DNA of 64,000 nt from Kitasatospora sp. NBC_01250 (GCF_036226465.1 NZ_CP108476.1:5704001-5768000); one strand, 5' to 3'. Numbered from the stretch's first letter, positions 8,647 through 18,748 are shown. The notes: generated by a model from the letters alone, not told the origin. Numbers and translations are program-made.

Positions 8647-9609
8647 ATGTTCGCCGCCTATGCCGCACGCATCGATCCCGACGATCCGCTCAGCGCCCTG
8701 GAGCTCGGGGAGCTGCCCGAGCCCGAACCGCGGCCGGGCTGGAGCGTGGTGACCGTCAAGGCGGCCACCCTCAACCACCACGACCTGTGGTCGCTGCGCG
8801 GCGTGGGCCTGCCCGCCGAGCGGCTGCCGATGATCCTGGGCTGCGACGCGGCCGGGATCGACGAGCACGGCAACGAGGTGGTGGTCTTCCCGGTGGTCGG
8901 CTGGCACGGCCTGGGGGTGCCGGCGGGGGAGCAGCGCTCGATCCTGACCGAGCGCTACCACGGCACCTTCGCCCAGCGGCTCGCGGTGCCGACCGGGAAC
9001 CTGCTGCCCAAGCCGGCCGAGCTCTCCTTCGCCGAGGCGGCCTGCCTGCCCACGGCCTGGCTGACGGCCTACCGGATGCTCTTCACCAACGCCGGGGTCC
9101 GGCCGGGGGACACCGTGCTGGTCCAGGGCGCCGGCGGCGGCGTGGCCACCGCGCTGATCGTGCTGGGCAAGGCGGCCGGTCTGCGGATCTGGGTCACCGG
9201 ACGGGACGAGGAGAAGCGGGCCAGGGCGATCGGGCTCGGCGCCGCCGCCGCGTTCGAGAGCGGGGCCCGGCTCCCGGAGCGGGTCGACGCGGTGATGGAG
9301 ACGGTGGGGGCGGCCACCTGGTCCCACTCGGTGCGGTCGCTGCGCCCCGGCGGGACCATCGTGATCTCCGGCGCGACCAGCGGTTCGAGGCCGGCCGACG
9401 CCGAGCTGACCCGGATCTTCTACCACGAGCTGAAGGTGGTCGGCTCGACCATGGGGACCAAGGAGGAGCTGGCCGCACTGCTGGCCCTGTGCGGCCACGC
9501 GGGAGTGCGTCCGCTGGTGGACTCCGTCGTGCCGCTGACCGAGGCGCGCGAGGCGTTCGGACGGCTCGCGAAGGGCGACGTGTTCGGCAAGATCGTGCTG
9601 GAGCCGTGA
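8647..9609 (+). CDS. Zinc-binding/quinone-oxidoreductase-like MDR dehydrogenase, 320 aa
   Basis: MDR-superfamily protein: N-terminal GroES-like domain with VVTVKAATLNHHDLWSLRGVG and GCDAAGIDEHGNEVVVFP; Rossmann domain with VLVQGAGGGVATALIVLGKA and GRDEEKRARAIGLGAAAAFE; C-terminal KGDVFGKIVLEP. The structural zinc Cys cluster of classical alcohol dehydrogenases is not evident, which favours the quinone-oxidoreductase branch. ATG at 8647 lies nine bases after TAGTGT (8633-8638), suggesting leaderless or nearly leaderless transcription and explaining the lack of a ribosome site. The physiological substrate is unknown. Confidence 0.88.
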   Translation: MFAAYAARIDPDDPLSALELGELPEPEPRPGWSVVTVKAATLNHHDLWSLRGVGLPAERLPMILGCDAAGIDEHGNEVVVFPVVGWHGLGVPAGEQRSILTERYHGTFAQRLAVPTGNLLPKPAELSFAEAACLPTAWLTAYRMLFTNAGVRPGDTVLVQGAGGGVATALIVLGKAAGLRIWVTGRDEEKRARAIGLGAAAAFESGARLPERVDAVMETVGAATWSHSVRSLRPGGTIVISGATSGSRPADAELTRIFYHELKVVGSTMGTKEELAALLALCGHAGVRPLVDSVVPLTEAREAFGRLAKGDVFGKIVLEP

Positions 9610-9630
9610 CGGGCACCCGCCAGGACGCCG

Positions 9631-9669
9631 ACGGCCTGTCCGTGCGCCCGGGGCGCACGGACAGGCCGT
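9631..9669. terminator. Bidirectional terminator between convergent genes
   Basis: A 19-bp perfect inverted repeat (9631-9649 against 9651-9669, outer arm ACGGCCTGTCCGTGCGCCC) lies between the dehydrogenase and PadR stops and can stop both transcripts. Confidence 0.85.
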
Positions 9670-9690
9670 CCGGCTGGTGACGCCCGGCCG

Positions 9691-10716
9691 TCAGCCGAGC
9701 AGGCGCCGCAGTCGCTCGCCCGCCGAGGCCAGCACCGTCTGGGCCTCGCCCAGCTGGGCGGCGGTCACCGGGCCGCCGTCCCGGGAGGCGTCGCGGACCT
9801 GGTCACGGAACCGGTCGAGCAGGCGCTCCAACTCGCGTGCGGGGTCGGCCCCCGGCTCGGTGCGGGCCCAGCCGGGCAGGTCCGCCGGGGCGTCCTTGTC
9901 CAGGTCGACCTTGCCGGCCGCGCCGGCGCCGGCCCCGGAGGTGTCCCAGCGGCTGGAGTCCGCCAGCCCGGTCAGGCCCCGGGTCAGCTCGGAGAGCCCC
10001 TCGGCCAGACCGGTGGGCCAGTCGCCCTTGCTGACGTGCTCGCGGACCTGCTGCTCCACCCGGCGCTTGATCCGCAGCGCCTCCTGCTGGGCCGCCTGCC
10101 GCACCGCCTGCGACTGCTCGCGGGCCTTGCGGGCCTCCTCCTTGGCCTTCTTGGCCTGCTCCTTGGCGGCCCGCTCCTGCTCCTTGGCCTTCTTGGCCTG
10201 GGCCTTGAACTCGGCGAACTCCTCCTTGGTGCGCTGCCAGCCGGCCGGGTCGCCCAGCAGCCGCTCGGACCAGGCGCCCGAGGCACCCTCACCGGCCTCG
10301 GCGCCGGCCGCCGGGGCGGCGCCGGCCTGCCGGGCCGAGCGGGCGGCGTTGCGCAGCTCCTCGCGCAGGTCCTTCGCGGAGTCCCGGACGTCCTCGCGGA
10401 TCGCCCCGGCCAGCTGGGAGACCGAGTCGCTGATCTCCACCTCCAGCTCCGCGAGGTCCTCCTGGCGCTCGGTCAGCTCGGCCCGGCCGACGTCGGTGAT
10501 CCGGTAGACCTTGCGGCCGCCCTCGGTGCTGTGCTCCACCAGCCCCTCCTGCTCCAGCTTGGCCAGCCGCGGGTAGACGGTGCCGGCCGAGGGCGCGTAG
10601 AGGCCGTGGAAGCGCTCCTCCAACAGGCGGATCACCTCGTAGCCGTGCCGGGGCGACTCCTCCAGCAGCTTCAGCAGGTAGAGCCGGAGCCGGCCGTGTC
10701 CGAAGACGCTGCTCAT
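9691..10716 (-). CDS. PadR-family regulator with long helical C-terminal extension, 341 aa
   Basis: The N-terminal winged helix is classic PadR: LRLYLLKLLEESPRHGYEVI, ERFHGLYAPSAGTVYPRLAK, GGRKVYRITDVGRAEL. Typical PadR proteins are about 110-200 residues; here about 230 more follow, including a highly charged Lys/Glu/Ala heptad stretch (about 165-235) that should form a long coiled coil. ATG at 10716 overlaps the DUF4097 stop by ATGA, so the two are translated together. It probably represses the operon through the CGATRTATCGCGT repeats at 11691-11729. The signal sensed is unknown. Confidence 0.9.
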   Translation of the reverse strand: MSSVFGHGRLRLYLLKLLEESPRHGYEVIRLLEERFHGLYAPSAGTVYPRLAKLEQEGLVEHSTEGGRKVYRITDVGRAELTERQEDLAELEVEISDSVSQLAGAIREDVRDSAKDLREELRNAARSARQAGAAPAAGAEAGEGASGAWSERLLGDPAGWQRTKEEFAEFKAQAKKAKEQERAAKEQAKKAKEEARKAREQSQAVRQAAQQEALRIKRRVEQQVREHVSKGDWPTGLAEGLSELTRGLTGLADSSRWDTSGAGAGAAGKVDLDKDAPADLPGWARTEPGADPARELERLLDRFRDQVRDASRDGGPVTAAQLGEAQTVLASAGERLRRLLG

Positions 10717-11627
10717 CCCTGGTCACCGTCCTCGGGGGCCTTGTCGGCGCTCTCAGCGGTGGTCAGTTCCTTGACCAGGCTGGGCGCCTCGTCCTCGGTC
10801 TCCGTGCGACGCAGCACCGAGATCGCCCCCGAGACGGTCGAGACCTGCAGCTTGCCGGTGCCGGCGCCGAGCTTGCCGCTGAGCCTCTTGGCCCCCCAGC
10901 TGCCACCCACCGTCAGCTCGTCGAAGGCGCTGGAGAACTGGCCGTTGGTGCTGCCCGCCTCGACCGTGGTGTCGGCCGGCTGCGGCAGCCGGACCGCGAC
11001 GTCCCCGCTGACGGTGTTGATCTTCACGGTGGCCGGCCCGGTGCCCGCCAGGTCCAGCGTCACCGCGCCGCCGACCGTGTTGGCGTGCAGCGTGTCGGGC
11101 GTGCTGGCGATGACGGTCAGTTCGCCGGAGACGGTGTTGACCGTCAACTCGCCGGTGACCGACTGGGCGTCCACGTCGCCGGAGACGCTCTTGGCGCTGA
11201 CCTGGCCGTCCAGGCCGACCAGCGTGATGCCGCCGGCCACCCCGTAGACGCTGGTGCCGCTCCGGACTCCGGAGACGGTGGCCTCGGCGGTGACCGTGCC
11301 GACCTTGACCGCGGCCTCGGCCGGGACGGTCAGCGAGACCACGGCGCGGCGCTTGCGGCGCAGCGAACCGAGCAGGCCCTTGACCGCCTCGACGGACTTG
11401 AGCTTGTCGCTGAAGTCGGCCCAGTTGAGGTTGGGGTAGGTCACCGTCAGCACGCCGTCCACCAGGGTGACCTCGAGCGGCTCGCCCTCCAGCTCGGTGA
11501 CCTCCAGTCGGGCCGGGCCCTCGGCCGCGACCACGTTGACCGCTCCGCCGATGATCCGCACGTGCAGTGCGCTGACCGTCTCGTCGATGGTGATCCGGTC
11601 AGGCCCGCTGACTGTCCACTGGCTCAT
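10713..11627 (-). CDS. DUF4097 beta-helix repeat protein, 304 aa
   Basis: Repeated short strands such as VSGDVDAQSVTGELTVNTVS and INTVSGDVAV form the right-handed beta-helix expected of DUF4097/adhesin-like proteins. No signal peptide or membrane segment is seen, so it is likely cytoplasmic. ATG at 11627 has GGAGG eight bases upstream; the open frame further upstream runs through the operator. It is first in an operon with the PadR gene, the pairing usual in Streptomyces. Function is unknown, possibly ligand sensing or modulation of the PadR partner. Confidence 0.85.
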   Translation of the reverse strand: MSQWTVSGPDRITIDETVSALHVRIIGGAVNVVAAEGPARLEVTELEGEPLEVTLVDGVLTVTYPNLNWADFSDKLKSVEAVKGLLGSLRRKRRAVVSLTVPAEAAVKVGTVTAEATVSGVRSGTSVYGVAGGITLVGLDGQVSAKSVSGDVDAQSVTGELTVNTVSGELTVIASTPDTLHANTVGGAVTLDLAGTGPATVKINTVSGDVAVRLPQPADTTVEAGSTNGQFSSAFDELTVGGSWGAKRLSGKLGAGTGKLQVSTVSGAISVLRRTETEDEAPSLVKELTTAESADKAPEDGDQG

Positions 11628-11690
11628 CTCTTCGTCCTCCCGTCCGGCGGCCGCCGTCGTACCCTGGAGGGGCGACGATCCGGCGAGTCG

Positions 11691-11729
11691 CGATGTATCG
11701 CGTCTTCCAAGTAACACGATATATCGCGT
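11691..11729 (-). promoter_or_regulatory. Probable PadR operator: two CGATRTATCGCGT repeats
   Basis: CGATGTATCGCGT (11691-11703) and CGATATATCGCGT (11717-11729) are near-identical direct repeats with start points 26 bases apart; the core CGATATATCG is self-complementary. They sit 64-102 bases upstream of the DUF4097 start in the only AT-rich patch of the region. An autoregulatory PadR site that overlaps the promoter is the simplest reading. Confidence 0.65.
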
Positions 11730-11764
11730 GGCGGGGAAGTCAAGCACTTCCTCGTGCCGAGAAC

Positions 11765-11806
11765 GCAGCAGGGCCCGGCAAGCGGTTGCTTGCCGGGCCC
11801 TGCTGC
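11765..11806. terminator. Strong hairpin between PadR operon promoter and DUF6104-like gene
   Basis: A 19-bp perfect stem (11765-11783 against 11788-11806; arm GCAGCAGGGCCCGGCAAGC) with a GGTT loop lies 30 bases past the DUF6104-like stop on the minus strand. Confidence 0.85.
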
Positions 11807-11835
11807 ACTGCTCCCCGCCGCTGTCGCGGTGGCCG

Positions 11836-12018
11836 TCAGTCCTCGTCCTCGTCGTCGTCCAGCCGGGCCAGCCAGGTGGCCAGCCGCTCGACGGGGACCT
11901 CGAAGTCGGGGTTGAGGTCCACGAACTCGCGCAGGCGCTCGGCCAGCCACTCGAAGCTGACCTCCTCCTCGCCGCGCCGGCTCTCCAGCTCCTCGATGCC
12001 GCGGTCGGTGAAGTACAC
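11836..12018 (-). CDS. Small acidic DUF6104-like protein, 60 aa
   Basis: Begins VYFTDRGIEELESRRGEEEV, continues FEWLAERLREFVDLNPDFEV, and ends in an Asp/Glu tail. This matches a small conserved Streptomyces protein of unknown function commonly placed after the 2-oxoglutarate decarboxylase gene. GTG at 12018 follows GGAG by eight bases; a longer frame from 12120 would run back through the kgd terminator and is rejected. It is soluble, probably helical and acidic. Confidence 0.75.
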   Translation of the reverse strand: MYFTDRGIEELESRRGEEEVSFEWLAERLREFVDLNPDFEVPVERLATWLARLDDDEDED

Positions 12019-12075
12019 GGTGTGCTCTCCGGATTCAGCGTAGAACGGGTTCAAACGGTCGACGGGTTCCAAACG

Positions 12076-12109
12076 GTCGGGCCCGGTCTCCGTGGAGACC
12101 GGGCCCGAC
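12076..12109 (-). terminator. kgd terminator hairpin
   Basis: GTCGGGCCCGGTCTCC (12076-12091) pairs perfectly with its complement (12094-12109), about 31 bases past the kgd stop. Confidence 0.85.
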
Positions 12110-12139
12110 CCACTGCTCATCAGCTCGATGGAGCAGGCG

Positions 12140-15100
12140 TCAGAGGCTGAAGACCTCTTCGATCAGCGCCTGCTGCTCGGCGGCGTGCCGCTTGGCCGAG
12201 CCCACGGCCGGAGCCGAGGAGGCGCTGCGGGCCACCCGGCGCAGGCGGGCGGCGCCGGCCTTGCGGCCGACCACGACGTCCAGGTGGTCGACCAGGTTCA
12301 TCGCGATGAACGGCCAGGCACCCTGGTTGGCCGGCTCCTCCTGGGCCCAGATGAACTGGACGTCCTCGCCGTACCGGGCCAGCTCCTCCTGGAGCTCGGC
12401 GATCGGCAGCGGGTAGAGGCGCTCGACCCGGACGATCGCGGTGTCGGTGACGCCGCGCTCGGTGCGGGCCGCCTCCAGGTCGTAGTAGAACTTGCCCGCG
12501 GTGATGACCACCTTGCGCACGTTCTTCGGGTCGACCGTGGAGTCGCCGATCACCGGGCGGAACGAGCCGGAGGTGAACTCCTCCGCCGAGGAGGCCGCGG
12601 CCTTCAGACGCAGCATCGACTTCGGGGTGAAGACGACCAGCGGCTTGTGGTGCGGGTTGTGCACCTGCCAGCGCAGCAGGTGGAAGTAGTTCGACGGCGA
12701 GGTGGGCATCGCGACCGTCATGTTGTTCTGCGCGCACAGCTGCAGGAAGCGCTCGGGACGCGCGGACGAGTGGTCCGGCCCCTGGCCCTCGTAGCCGTGC
12801 GGCAGCAGCAGGGTGACGCCGGAGTGCTGGCCCCACTTCTGCTCGGCCGAGGCGATGTACTCGTCGACCACGGTCTGCGCGCCGTTGACGAAGTCGCCGA
12901 ACTGCGCCTCCCACATCACCAGCGAGTTGGGCCGGGTCAGCGAGTAGCCGTACTCGAAGCCCATCGCCGCGTACTCCGACAGCAGGCTGTCGTAGACGGT
13001 GAAGCGGGCCTGGTCCTCGGTCAGGTACAGCAGCGGGGTGTAGTCCTCGCCGGTGACCCGGTCGATCAGCACCGCGTGGCGCTGGCCGAAGGTGCCGCGG
13101 CGGCTGTCCTGGCCGGCCAGGCGGACCGGGTGGCCCTCCATCAGCAGCGAGCCGATGGCCAGGCACTCACCGGTGGCCCAGTCGATCGTGCCGTCCTCGA
13201 TCGAGGCGGCCCGGCGCTGCAGCTGCGGCAGCAGGCGCGGGTGCACGGTCAGCCACTCGGGCAGGTTGACCTGCGAGGCGGCGATCCGCTTGACCATCTC
13301 CTGGGAGATGCCGGTCTGGATGCTGACCGGGAAGTCGGCCACCGGACGGGCGCCGGCCGCCTCGGGCTGCGCCCCGGCCGCGTCGCGGACCTCGGCGAAG
13401 ACCTTCTCCAGCTGGCCCTGGAAGTCCTGGAGCGCCTGCTCCGCCTCTTCCATGGTGATGTCGCCGCGACCGATCAGGCCCTCGGTGTAGAGCTTGCGCA
13501 CCGAGCGCTTCTTGTCGATCAGGTCGTACATCAGCGGCTGGGTGAACGACGGGTTGTCGGCCTCGTTGTGACCGCGGCGGCGGTAGCAGATGAGGTCGAT
13601 CACGACGTCCTTGTGGAACGCCTGGCGGAACTCGAAGGCGAGCCGCGCCACGCGGACCACGGCCTCCGGGTCGTCGCCGTTGACGTGGAAGATCGGGGCC
13701 TCGATCATCCGGGCCACGTCGGTGCAGTACATCGAGGAGCGGCTGGAGGCCGGGGCGGCGGTGAAGCCGACCTGGTTGTTGACCACCAGGTGGATCGTGC
13801 CGCCGGTGCGGTAGCCGCGCAGCTGCGACATGTTCAGGGTCTCCGCGACCACGCCCTGGCCCGCGAAGGCCGCGTCGCCGTGGATCTGGATCGGCAGCAC
13901 CGGGTAGGTGGTGCCGCCCTGGTCCAGGACGTCCTGCTTGGCGCGGACGATGCCCTCGACGATCGGGTCGACCGTCTCCAGGTGCGAGGGGTTGGCGGCC
14001 AGCGAGACCTTGATGGTCTCGCCGTCCAGGCCGGTGAAGGTGCCCTCGGAGCCCAGGTGGTACTTCACGTCGCCGGAGCCGTGCATCGACTTCGGGTCCA
14101 GGTTGCCCTCGAACTCGCCGAAGATCTTGCCGTACGGCTTGCCGACGATGTTGGCCAGCACGTTCAGGCGGCCGCGGTGGGCCATGCCGATGACGGCCTC
14201 GTCCAGGCGGTGCTCGGCGGCGGCGTCGATGGTCGCGTCGAGCAGCGGGATCAGCGACTCGCCGCCCTCCAGCGAGAAGCGCTTCTGGCCGACGTACTTG
14301 GTCTGCAGGAAGGTCTCGAAGGCCTCCGCCGAGTTCAGCCGGCGCAGGATGCGCAGCTGCTCCTCGCGCTCCGGCTTGGTGTACGGCTTCTCGACCCGCT
14401 CCTGGATCCACTTGCGCTGCTTGGGGTCCTGGATGTGCATGTACTCGATGCCGACGGTGCGGCAGTACGAGTTGCGCAGCAGCCCGAGGATGTCGCGCAG
14501 CTTCATGATCTTCTGGCCGCCGAAGCCGCCGACCGCGAACTCGCGCTCCAGGTCCCACAGGGTCAGCCCGTGCTCCACGACGTCCAGGTCGGGGTGCTTG
14601 CGCTGCTTGTACTCCAGCGGGTCGGTGTCGGCCATCAGGTGGCCGCGGACCCGGTAGGAGTGGATGAGCTCCATCACGCGGGCGGTCTTGTTGACGTCGT
14701 CCTCGTGCGTGGTGGCGACGTCGGTGGCCCAGCGGACCGGCTCGTACGGGATCCGCAGCGACTCGAAGACCTCGTCGTAGAACCCGTGCTCGCCCAGCAG
14801 CAGCTGGTGGATCGAGCGCAGGAACTCGCCGGACGCCGCACCCTGGATGACCCGGTGGTCGTAGGTCGAGGTGAGCGTCATGATCTTGGAGACGCCCAGG
14901 CGGGCCAGCGTGTCCGGGTTGGAGCCCTGGAACTCGGCCGGGTACTCCATGGCGCCGACACCGAGGATGGTGCCCTGCCCCTGCATCAGGCGCGGGACCG
15001 AGTGCACGGTGCCGATGCCGCCGGGGTTGGTCAGCGAGACGGTGACGCCAGTGAAGTCGTCCATCGTCAGCTTGTTGGCGCGGGCCCGGCGGACGATGTC

Positions 15101-15898
15101 CTCGTAGGCCTGCCAGAAGCCGAAGAAGTCCAGCGTCTCGGCCTTCTTGATGGCCGCGACGACCAGCTGGCGGTCACCGTTGGGCTTGACCAGGTCGATG
15201 GCCAGGCCCAGGTTCACGTGCTCCGGCTTGACCAGGTAGGACTTGCCGTCCTTGACCGCGTAGCTGTGGTTCATGCCCGGGGTCGCCTTCAGGGCCTGCA
15301 CCAGCGCGTAGCCGATCAGGTGGGTGAAGGAGACCTTGCCGCCGCGGGCGCGCTGCAGGTGGTTGTTGATCACGATGCGGTTGTCGATCAACAGCTTGGC
15401 CGGCACGGCGCGCACGCTGGTGGCCGTCGGCACCTCGAGCGAGGCGTCCATGTTGGTGGCCACGGCCTTGGCCGGACCGCGCAGCGGGACCAGCTCGGGG
15501 CCGGCGCTCTCGGCCGCCACGGGGGCGGCGGGCGCGGCGGCTGCCTTCGGAGCCGGCGGCGCTGCGGGAGCGGCTGCCAGCGGCGCGGCTGCGGCGGGCG
15601 CCGCAGCCGCGGCGGCCACCGGGGCGGCGGCGGGGGCAGGAGCTCCCGCTGCAGCGGTCGCAGCAGGGGCAGGGGCGGCAACGGCGGTCGGCGTGGGGCC
15701 GGCCTGGGTCGCGGCCTGGGTCACTGGGGTCACCTCGGTACCGGGCTTGTAGTCGGCGAAAAAGTCCCACCAGGCTCGGTCGACCGAGTTGGGATCCTGG
15801 AGGTACTGCTGGTAGATCTCGTCGACGAGCCACTCATTGGGGCCGAAGCCTGTGGAGCTTGCCGAGCTGTTGGGGGTTTCAGGGGACTGTGGCGACAC
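12140..15898 (-). CDS. kgd: Multifunctional 2-oxoglutarate decarboxylase / dehydrogenase E1-E2 fusion, 1252 aa
   Basis: Actinobacterial fusion of an E2 acyltransferase catalytic domain with a thiamine-diphosphate E1. Order: an N-terminal recruiting helix [20 protein letters not shown] (21-40), an Ala/Pro linker (about 55-135), the E2 core ending in [16 protein letters not shown] with catalytic His about 348, then E1 with [60 protein letters not shown], and the C-terminal domain. There is no lipoyl domain, as in mycobacterial Kgd. It feeds the TCA cycle by converting 2-oxoglutarate toward succinyl-CoA. GTG at 15898 is preceded by GAGGG about 11 bases away. Confidence 0.97.
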   Translation of the reverse strand: MSPQSPETPNSSASSTGFGPNEWLVDEIYQQYLQDPNSVDRAWWDFFADYKPGTEVTPVTQAATQAGPTPTAVAAPAPAATAAAGAPAPAAAPVAAAAAAPAAAAPLAAAPAAPPAPKAAAAPAAPVAAESAGPELVPLRGPAKAVATNMDASLEVPTATSVRAVPAKLLIDNRIVINNHLQRARGGKVSFTHLIGYALVQALKATPGMNHSYAVKDGKSYLVKPEHVNLGLAIDLVKPNGDRQLVVAAIKKAETLDFFGFWQAYEDIVRRARANKLTMDDFTGVTVSLTNPGGIGTVHSVPRLMQGQGTILGVGAMEYPAEFQGSNPDTLARLGVSKIMTLTSTYDHRVIQGAASGEFLRSIHQLLLGEHGFYDEVFESLRIPYEPVRWATDVATTHEDDVNKTARVMELIHSYRVRGHLMADTDPLEYKQRKHPDLDVVEHGLTLWDLEREFAVGGFGGQKIMKLRDILGLLRNSYCRTVGIEYMHIQDPKQRKWIQERVEKPYTKPEREEQLRILRRLNSAEAFETFLQTKYVGQKRFSLEGGESLIPLLDATIDAAAEHRLDEAVIGMAHRGRLNVLANIVGKPYGKIFGEFEGNLDPKSMHGSGDVKYHLGSEGTFTGLDGETIKVSLAANPSHLETVDPIVEGIVRAKQDVLDQGGTTYPVLPIQIHGDAAFAGQGVVAETLNMSQLRGYRTGGTIHLVVNNQVGFTAAPASSRSSMYCTDVARMIEAPIFHVNGDDPEAVVRVARLAFEFRQAFHKDVVIDLICYRRRGHNEADNPSFTQPLMYDLIDKKRSVRKLYTEGLIGRGDITMEEAEQALQDFQGQLEKVFAEVRDAAGAQPEAAGARPVADFPVSIQTGISQEMVKRIAASQVNLPEWLTVHPRLLPQLQRRAASIEDGTIDWATGECLAIGSLLMEGHPVRLAGQDSRRGTFGQRHAVLIDRVTGEDYTPLLYLTEDQARFTVYDSLLSEYAAMGFEYGYSLTRPNSLVMWEAQFGDFVNGAQTVVDEYIASAEQKWGQHSGVTLLLPHGYEGQGPDHSSARPERFLQLCAQNNMTVAMPTSPSNYFHLLRWQVHNPHHKPLVVFTPKSMLRLKAAASSAEEFTSGSFRPVIGDSTVDPKNVRKVVITAGKFYYDLEAARTERGVTDTAIVRVERLYPLPIAELQEELARYGEDVQFIWAQEEPANQGAWPFIAMNLVDHLDVVVGRKAGAARLRRVARSASSAPAVGSAKRHAAEQQALIEEVFSL

Positions 15899-16283
15899 GG
15901 CGGCAACCGCCCTCTTCCGCTTCCTTTTGGGATGTTTGGACAGCGGGGATTAAGGCTACGCCCCTGACCAGTCCTCGCGCAGTCCCCGGGGGGTCGGCGT
16001 CGTCCAGATCACAGTGCCGTCGGCCACATTGGCTGGAAAAAGACGTTAGCCACGTGGTCGAGCGGGGAAACGGGCGCTCTTGATCACCGGATTAAACGGT
16101 ATCAAACCGGACAAAGTTGCCCCTGGCCGACCAGATATGGCCGATCTGAGGCTGTCGACTACCAGATTGTCCCAATTTTGTGACAAAGCTGGCCGACGTG
16201 GACAGGACGTGGTGGTCCGGTGTGCCGGTTCACCCGTCGTTCAACCGGACGTTCAACCGGGCGGACGGCCGGGCGGAGCGGGC
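15899..16283 (-). other. 385-base kgd upstream region with a dyad symmetry
   Basis: No gene. The kgd promoter should lie here. TTGTC (16167-16171) and GACAA (16182-16186) form an inverted repeat around a 10-base AT-rich spacer, and CCAG/CTGG (16162-16165, 16189-16192) extends it outward. It is either an operator for kgd or a weak terminator for the histidine-kinase transcript, which ends at 16284. Confidence 0.4.
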
Positions 16284-17414
16284 TCAGCCGCCGGGCAGGG
16301 CGACCTGGATCAGGCAGCCGCGCGAGCCGTCCGCCACCTCGATCCGTCCGCCGTGCAGGTCCACCGCCCAGCGGGCGATGGCCAGGCCCAGGCCGGTGCC
16401 GCCGTCGCTGCCGGGGCCCTGCGCGGTCGCGGTGCCGGCGCGGCTGAACCGGTCGAAGACCCGGGTGCGGTCCGCGGCGGGTATGCCGGGGCCCTGGTCC
16501 TCCACCTCGAGGAGCAGGGCCAGCGGTGCCTCGCCCGCCCGGGCCCGCACCGTCACGGTGCCGCCGGCGGGGGAGTGCTTGCAGGCGTTGTCCACCAGGT
16601 TCGCCACCACCTGGTGCAGCCGCTCCGGGTCGGCCAGTCCGGTCAGGCCCTGCGGCTGGACGTCCAGGCGCAACTGCACGTCGTCGCGCCGGCTCCATGC
16701 GCCGCCCGCCGTCGCACCGTCCACCGTGAGCCCGCGCAGGACGCCGGCCAGGAACGGCGCGACCTCGAACTCGCGGGCGTCCAACGGCACCACGCCGTCG
16801 TCCAGCTTGGACAGGTCCAACAGGTGGGAGACCAGGCGGCCGAGTCGCTCGGTCTGTTCCAGCGCGGCGCCCAGGGTGCCCGGTTCGGGCGGCACCACGC
16901 CGTCCACCATGTTCTCCAGCACCGCGCGCAGCGCCGCGATCGGCGTGCGCAGCTCGTGCGAGACGTTGGCCACCAGCTCGCGCCGGTGGCGGTCGGAGGC
17001 CTCCAGGTCGGCGGCCATCTTGTTGAAGGTCACCGCCAGTTCGCCGATCTCGTCGCGGGAGCCGGTCGTCACCCGGCGGCTGTAGTCGCCGCCGGCCATC
17101 GCGCGCGCCGCCGCGGTCATCTCGCGCAGCGGGGCGGTCAGGGTGTGCGCCAGCAGCTGCATGAAGAGCAGCGAGGCGATCATGGAGAAGGCCATGATCA
17201 CCCGGATCTGGGTCTCCGAGCGGATCGCGATCACCACCAGGCCGGTGGCGACCATCACCGACACGATGACCAGCAGGGCGAGTTTGCCCTTGATCGAGCG
17301 CAGCGGGTCGAACGGCCGGATCTCCCGCCAGATCCGCGCGGCCACGCGTCCCGGCAGCCGCGCCGAGGGTGGCGTCCGGTCGGGCTCGTCGTGAGCCCGT
17401 GGTGAGGTGTTCAT
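16284..17414 (-). CDS. Two-component sensor histidine kinase, 376 aa
   Basis: Two membrane helices (about 44-64 and 72-91) with almost no external loop, then HAMP ([20 protein letters not shown]), then HisKA with [20 protein letters not shown] (phospho-acceptor His about 153), then HATPase_c with N-box [15 protein letters not shown]1 [20 protein letters not shown] and G2 [12 protein letters not shown]. The absence of an extracellular sensor suggests sensing within the membrane. It follows the response-regulator gene by 63 bases in the same direction. In S. coelicolor an equivalent pair sits between kgd and lon; its signal is unknown to me. Confidence 0.93.
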   Translation of the reverse strand: MNTSPRAHDEPDRTPPSARLPGRVAARIWREIRPFDPLRSIKGKLALLVIVSVMVATGLVVIAIRSETQIRVIMAFSMIASLLFMQLLAHTLTAPLREMTAAARAMAGGDYSRRVTTGSRDEIGELAVTFNKMAADLEASDRHRRELVANVSHELRTPIAALRAVLENMVDGVVPPEPGTLGAALEQTERLGRLVSHLLDLSKLDDGVVPLDAREFEVAPFLAGVLRGLTVDGATAGGAWSRRDDVQLRLDVQPQGLTGLADPERLHQVVANLVDNACKHSPAGGTVTVRARAGEAPLALLLEVEDQGPGIPAADRTRVFDRFSRAGTATAQGPGSDGGTGLGLAIARWAVDLHGGRIEVADGSRGCLIQVALPGG

Positions 17415-17477
17415 CGGTGCTTGGTCCCCGTACTCCCGTGCGCCCCCGTGGCCCCCGCAGCTGGTACCGCGCCCGGC

Positions 17478-18215
17478 TCAGCCGACCGGTGCCTCGAGGG
17501 CGTAGCCCACGCCGTGCACGGTGCGGATCCAGGTGGCGCCGATCTTCCGGCGCAGCGCCTTGACGTGGCTGTCCACGGTCCGGGTGCCGGAGGCGTCGGT
17601 CCAGTCCCAGACCTCGGCCAGCAGCTGCTCGCGGGTCAGCACCGCGCGCGGCTGGGCGGCCAGGCAGGCCAGCAGGTCGAACTCGGTCGGCGTCAGGTGC
17701 ACGTCGCCGGAGGCGAGCCGGACCCGGCGCTGCACGTGGTCGATCTCCAGCTCGCCGAACCGCAGGCTGCCGAGCGCCGGAGTTCTGGCCGCCTGCTGCG
17801 CGCGCTCGACACGGCGCAGCAGCACGTTGACCCGGGCGGCGAGTTCGCGCATCGAGAACGGCTTGGTCATGTAGTCGTCGGCGCCCACACCGAGGCCCAC
17901 CAGCAGGTCGGTCTCGTCGTCGCGGGCGGTCAGCATCAGCACCGGCACCGGCCGCTGGGCCTGGATCCGGCGGCAGACCTCGAGCCCGTCGAAGCCGGGC
18001 AGCATGATGTCGAGCACCACGAGGTCCGGCTGCCAGGTGTGGAAGCCGTCCACCGCGCCCGGGCCGTCGTGGGCCACGGCGACCTTGAAGCCCTCCGCGC
18101 CCAGCCGGGCAGCGATGGACTCGGCGATGGTGGGTTCGTCCTCCACCACCAAGACGCGTCGCTGGGCAATCACACCGCTCGTGCTGGTGTCCTGTTGAAT
18201 CTCTGTCACGGTCAC
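17478..18215 (-). CDS. OmpR/PhoB-family response regulator, 245 aa
   Basis: Receiver domain with acidic pair VVEDEP, phospho-acceptor Asp in LVVLDIMLPGFDGLEV, Thr in LMLTARDDE and Lys in MTKPFSMRELAA; C-terminal winged helix with HLTPTEFDLLACLAAQPRAV and TVDSHVKALRRKIGATWIRT ending VHGVGYALEAPVG. Two GTG starts are possible, 18215 and 18209, both behind GGGGGCGG; the first is chosen. It pairs with the downstream kinase. Confidence 0.94.
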   Translation of the reverse strand: MTVTEIQQDTSTSGVIAQRRVLVVEDEPTIAESIAARLGAEGFKVAVAHDGPGAVDGFHTWQPDLVVLDIMLPGFDGLEVCRRIQAQRPVPVLMLTARDDETDLLVGLGVGADDYMTKPFSMRELAARVNVLLRRVERAQQAARTPALGSLRFGELEIDHVQRRVRLASGDVHLTPTEFDLLACLAAQPRAVLTREQLLAEVWDWTDASGTRTVDSHVKALRRKIGATWIRTVHGVGYALEAPVG

Positions 18216-18748
18216 GCCACCGCCCCCAGGGCCTGCGGGCCGCCACCTGTGGGAATGGCGGGCACCGCTCGTAGTCTTGTTCCGTCGATTTTTCCGGTAC
18301 CGGTTCTGGCACCCCGGCTCCGCCAAGCACGGGTGGACCGCGGCCTGACCGCCGGTCCGGGCGCGCACACCTCGCAGCGTACGGACACCCGGCGAGCACC
18401 GGCAGGTGGTCCGCGGATTTCCGGTCCGCGGGCCGTCACACGCGCCCCGGGGACCCGGTACGGGCCGCTACCTTACCCGTCCATGTCGCCTCACCGTAAC
18501 GGTGTGTATGCGGGAACCCTGCAGGTGGTCCCGGCGCGGGGGGCGGTCGGCTTTGGTCCGTACCAACTCCTGAACTGCCGTAACGGGGACGGCAGGCAGA
18601 TCCTCAGCGGACTCTCAGACGTACGTCGTACCGTGGACGAATTCAGCCAACGATGGCACGGTGTGCACGCGCAGCGAGCGTTCGGGCGCACCGGGTGCGG
18701 CCGTGGCACGGTCCGCCGGGTACATCGGCAGTGAGGGACGGAGGCGCC
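18216..18748. other. 533-base divergent intergenic region
   Basis: Carries the promoters of the response regulator (leftward) and the rhomboid-like gene (rightward). Visible elements are the palindrome CACCGTAACGGTG (18492-18504), a hairpin CTGCCGT/ACGGCAG (18575-18595), and GACGTACGTC (18618-18627). An 83-codon frame from ATG 18483 crosses these elements but has poor codon bias and is not called. Confidence 0.45.

Noticed and set aside
12092-15967. 1291-codon open frame antisense to kgd
   Set aside because: Shadow of extreme GC codon bias: low-complexity His/Asp/Val/Leu-rich product with no motifs, fully overlapping a certain gene.
18483-18734. 83-codon frame beginning MSPHRNGVYAGTLQVV
   Set aside because: Third-position composition is poor, no ribosome site, and it crosses several palindromes; more likely promoter DNA, though TACCTT eight bases before the ATG is suggestive.
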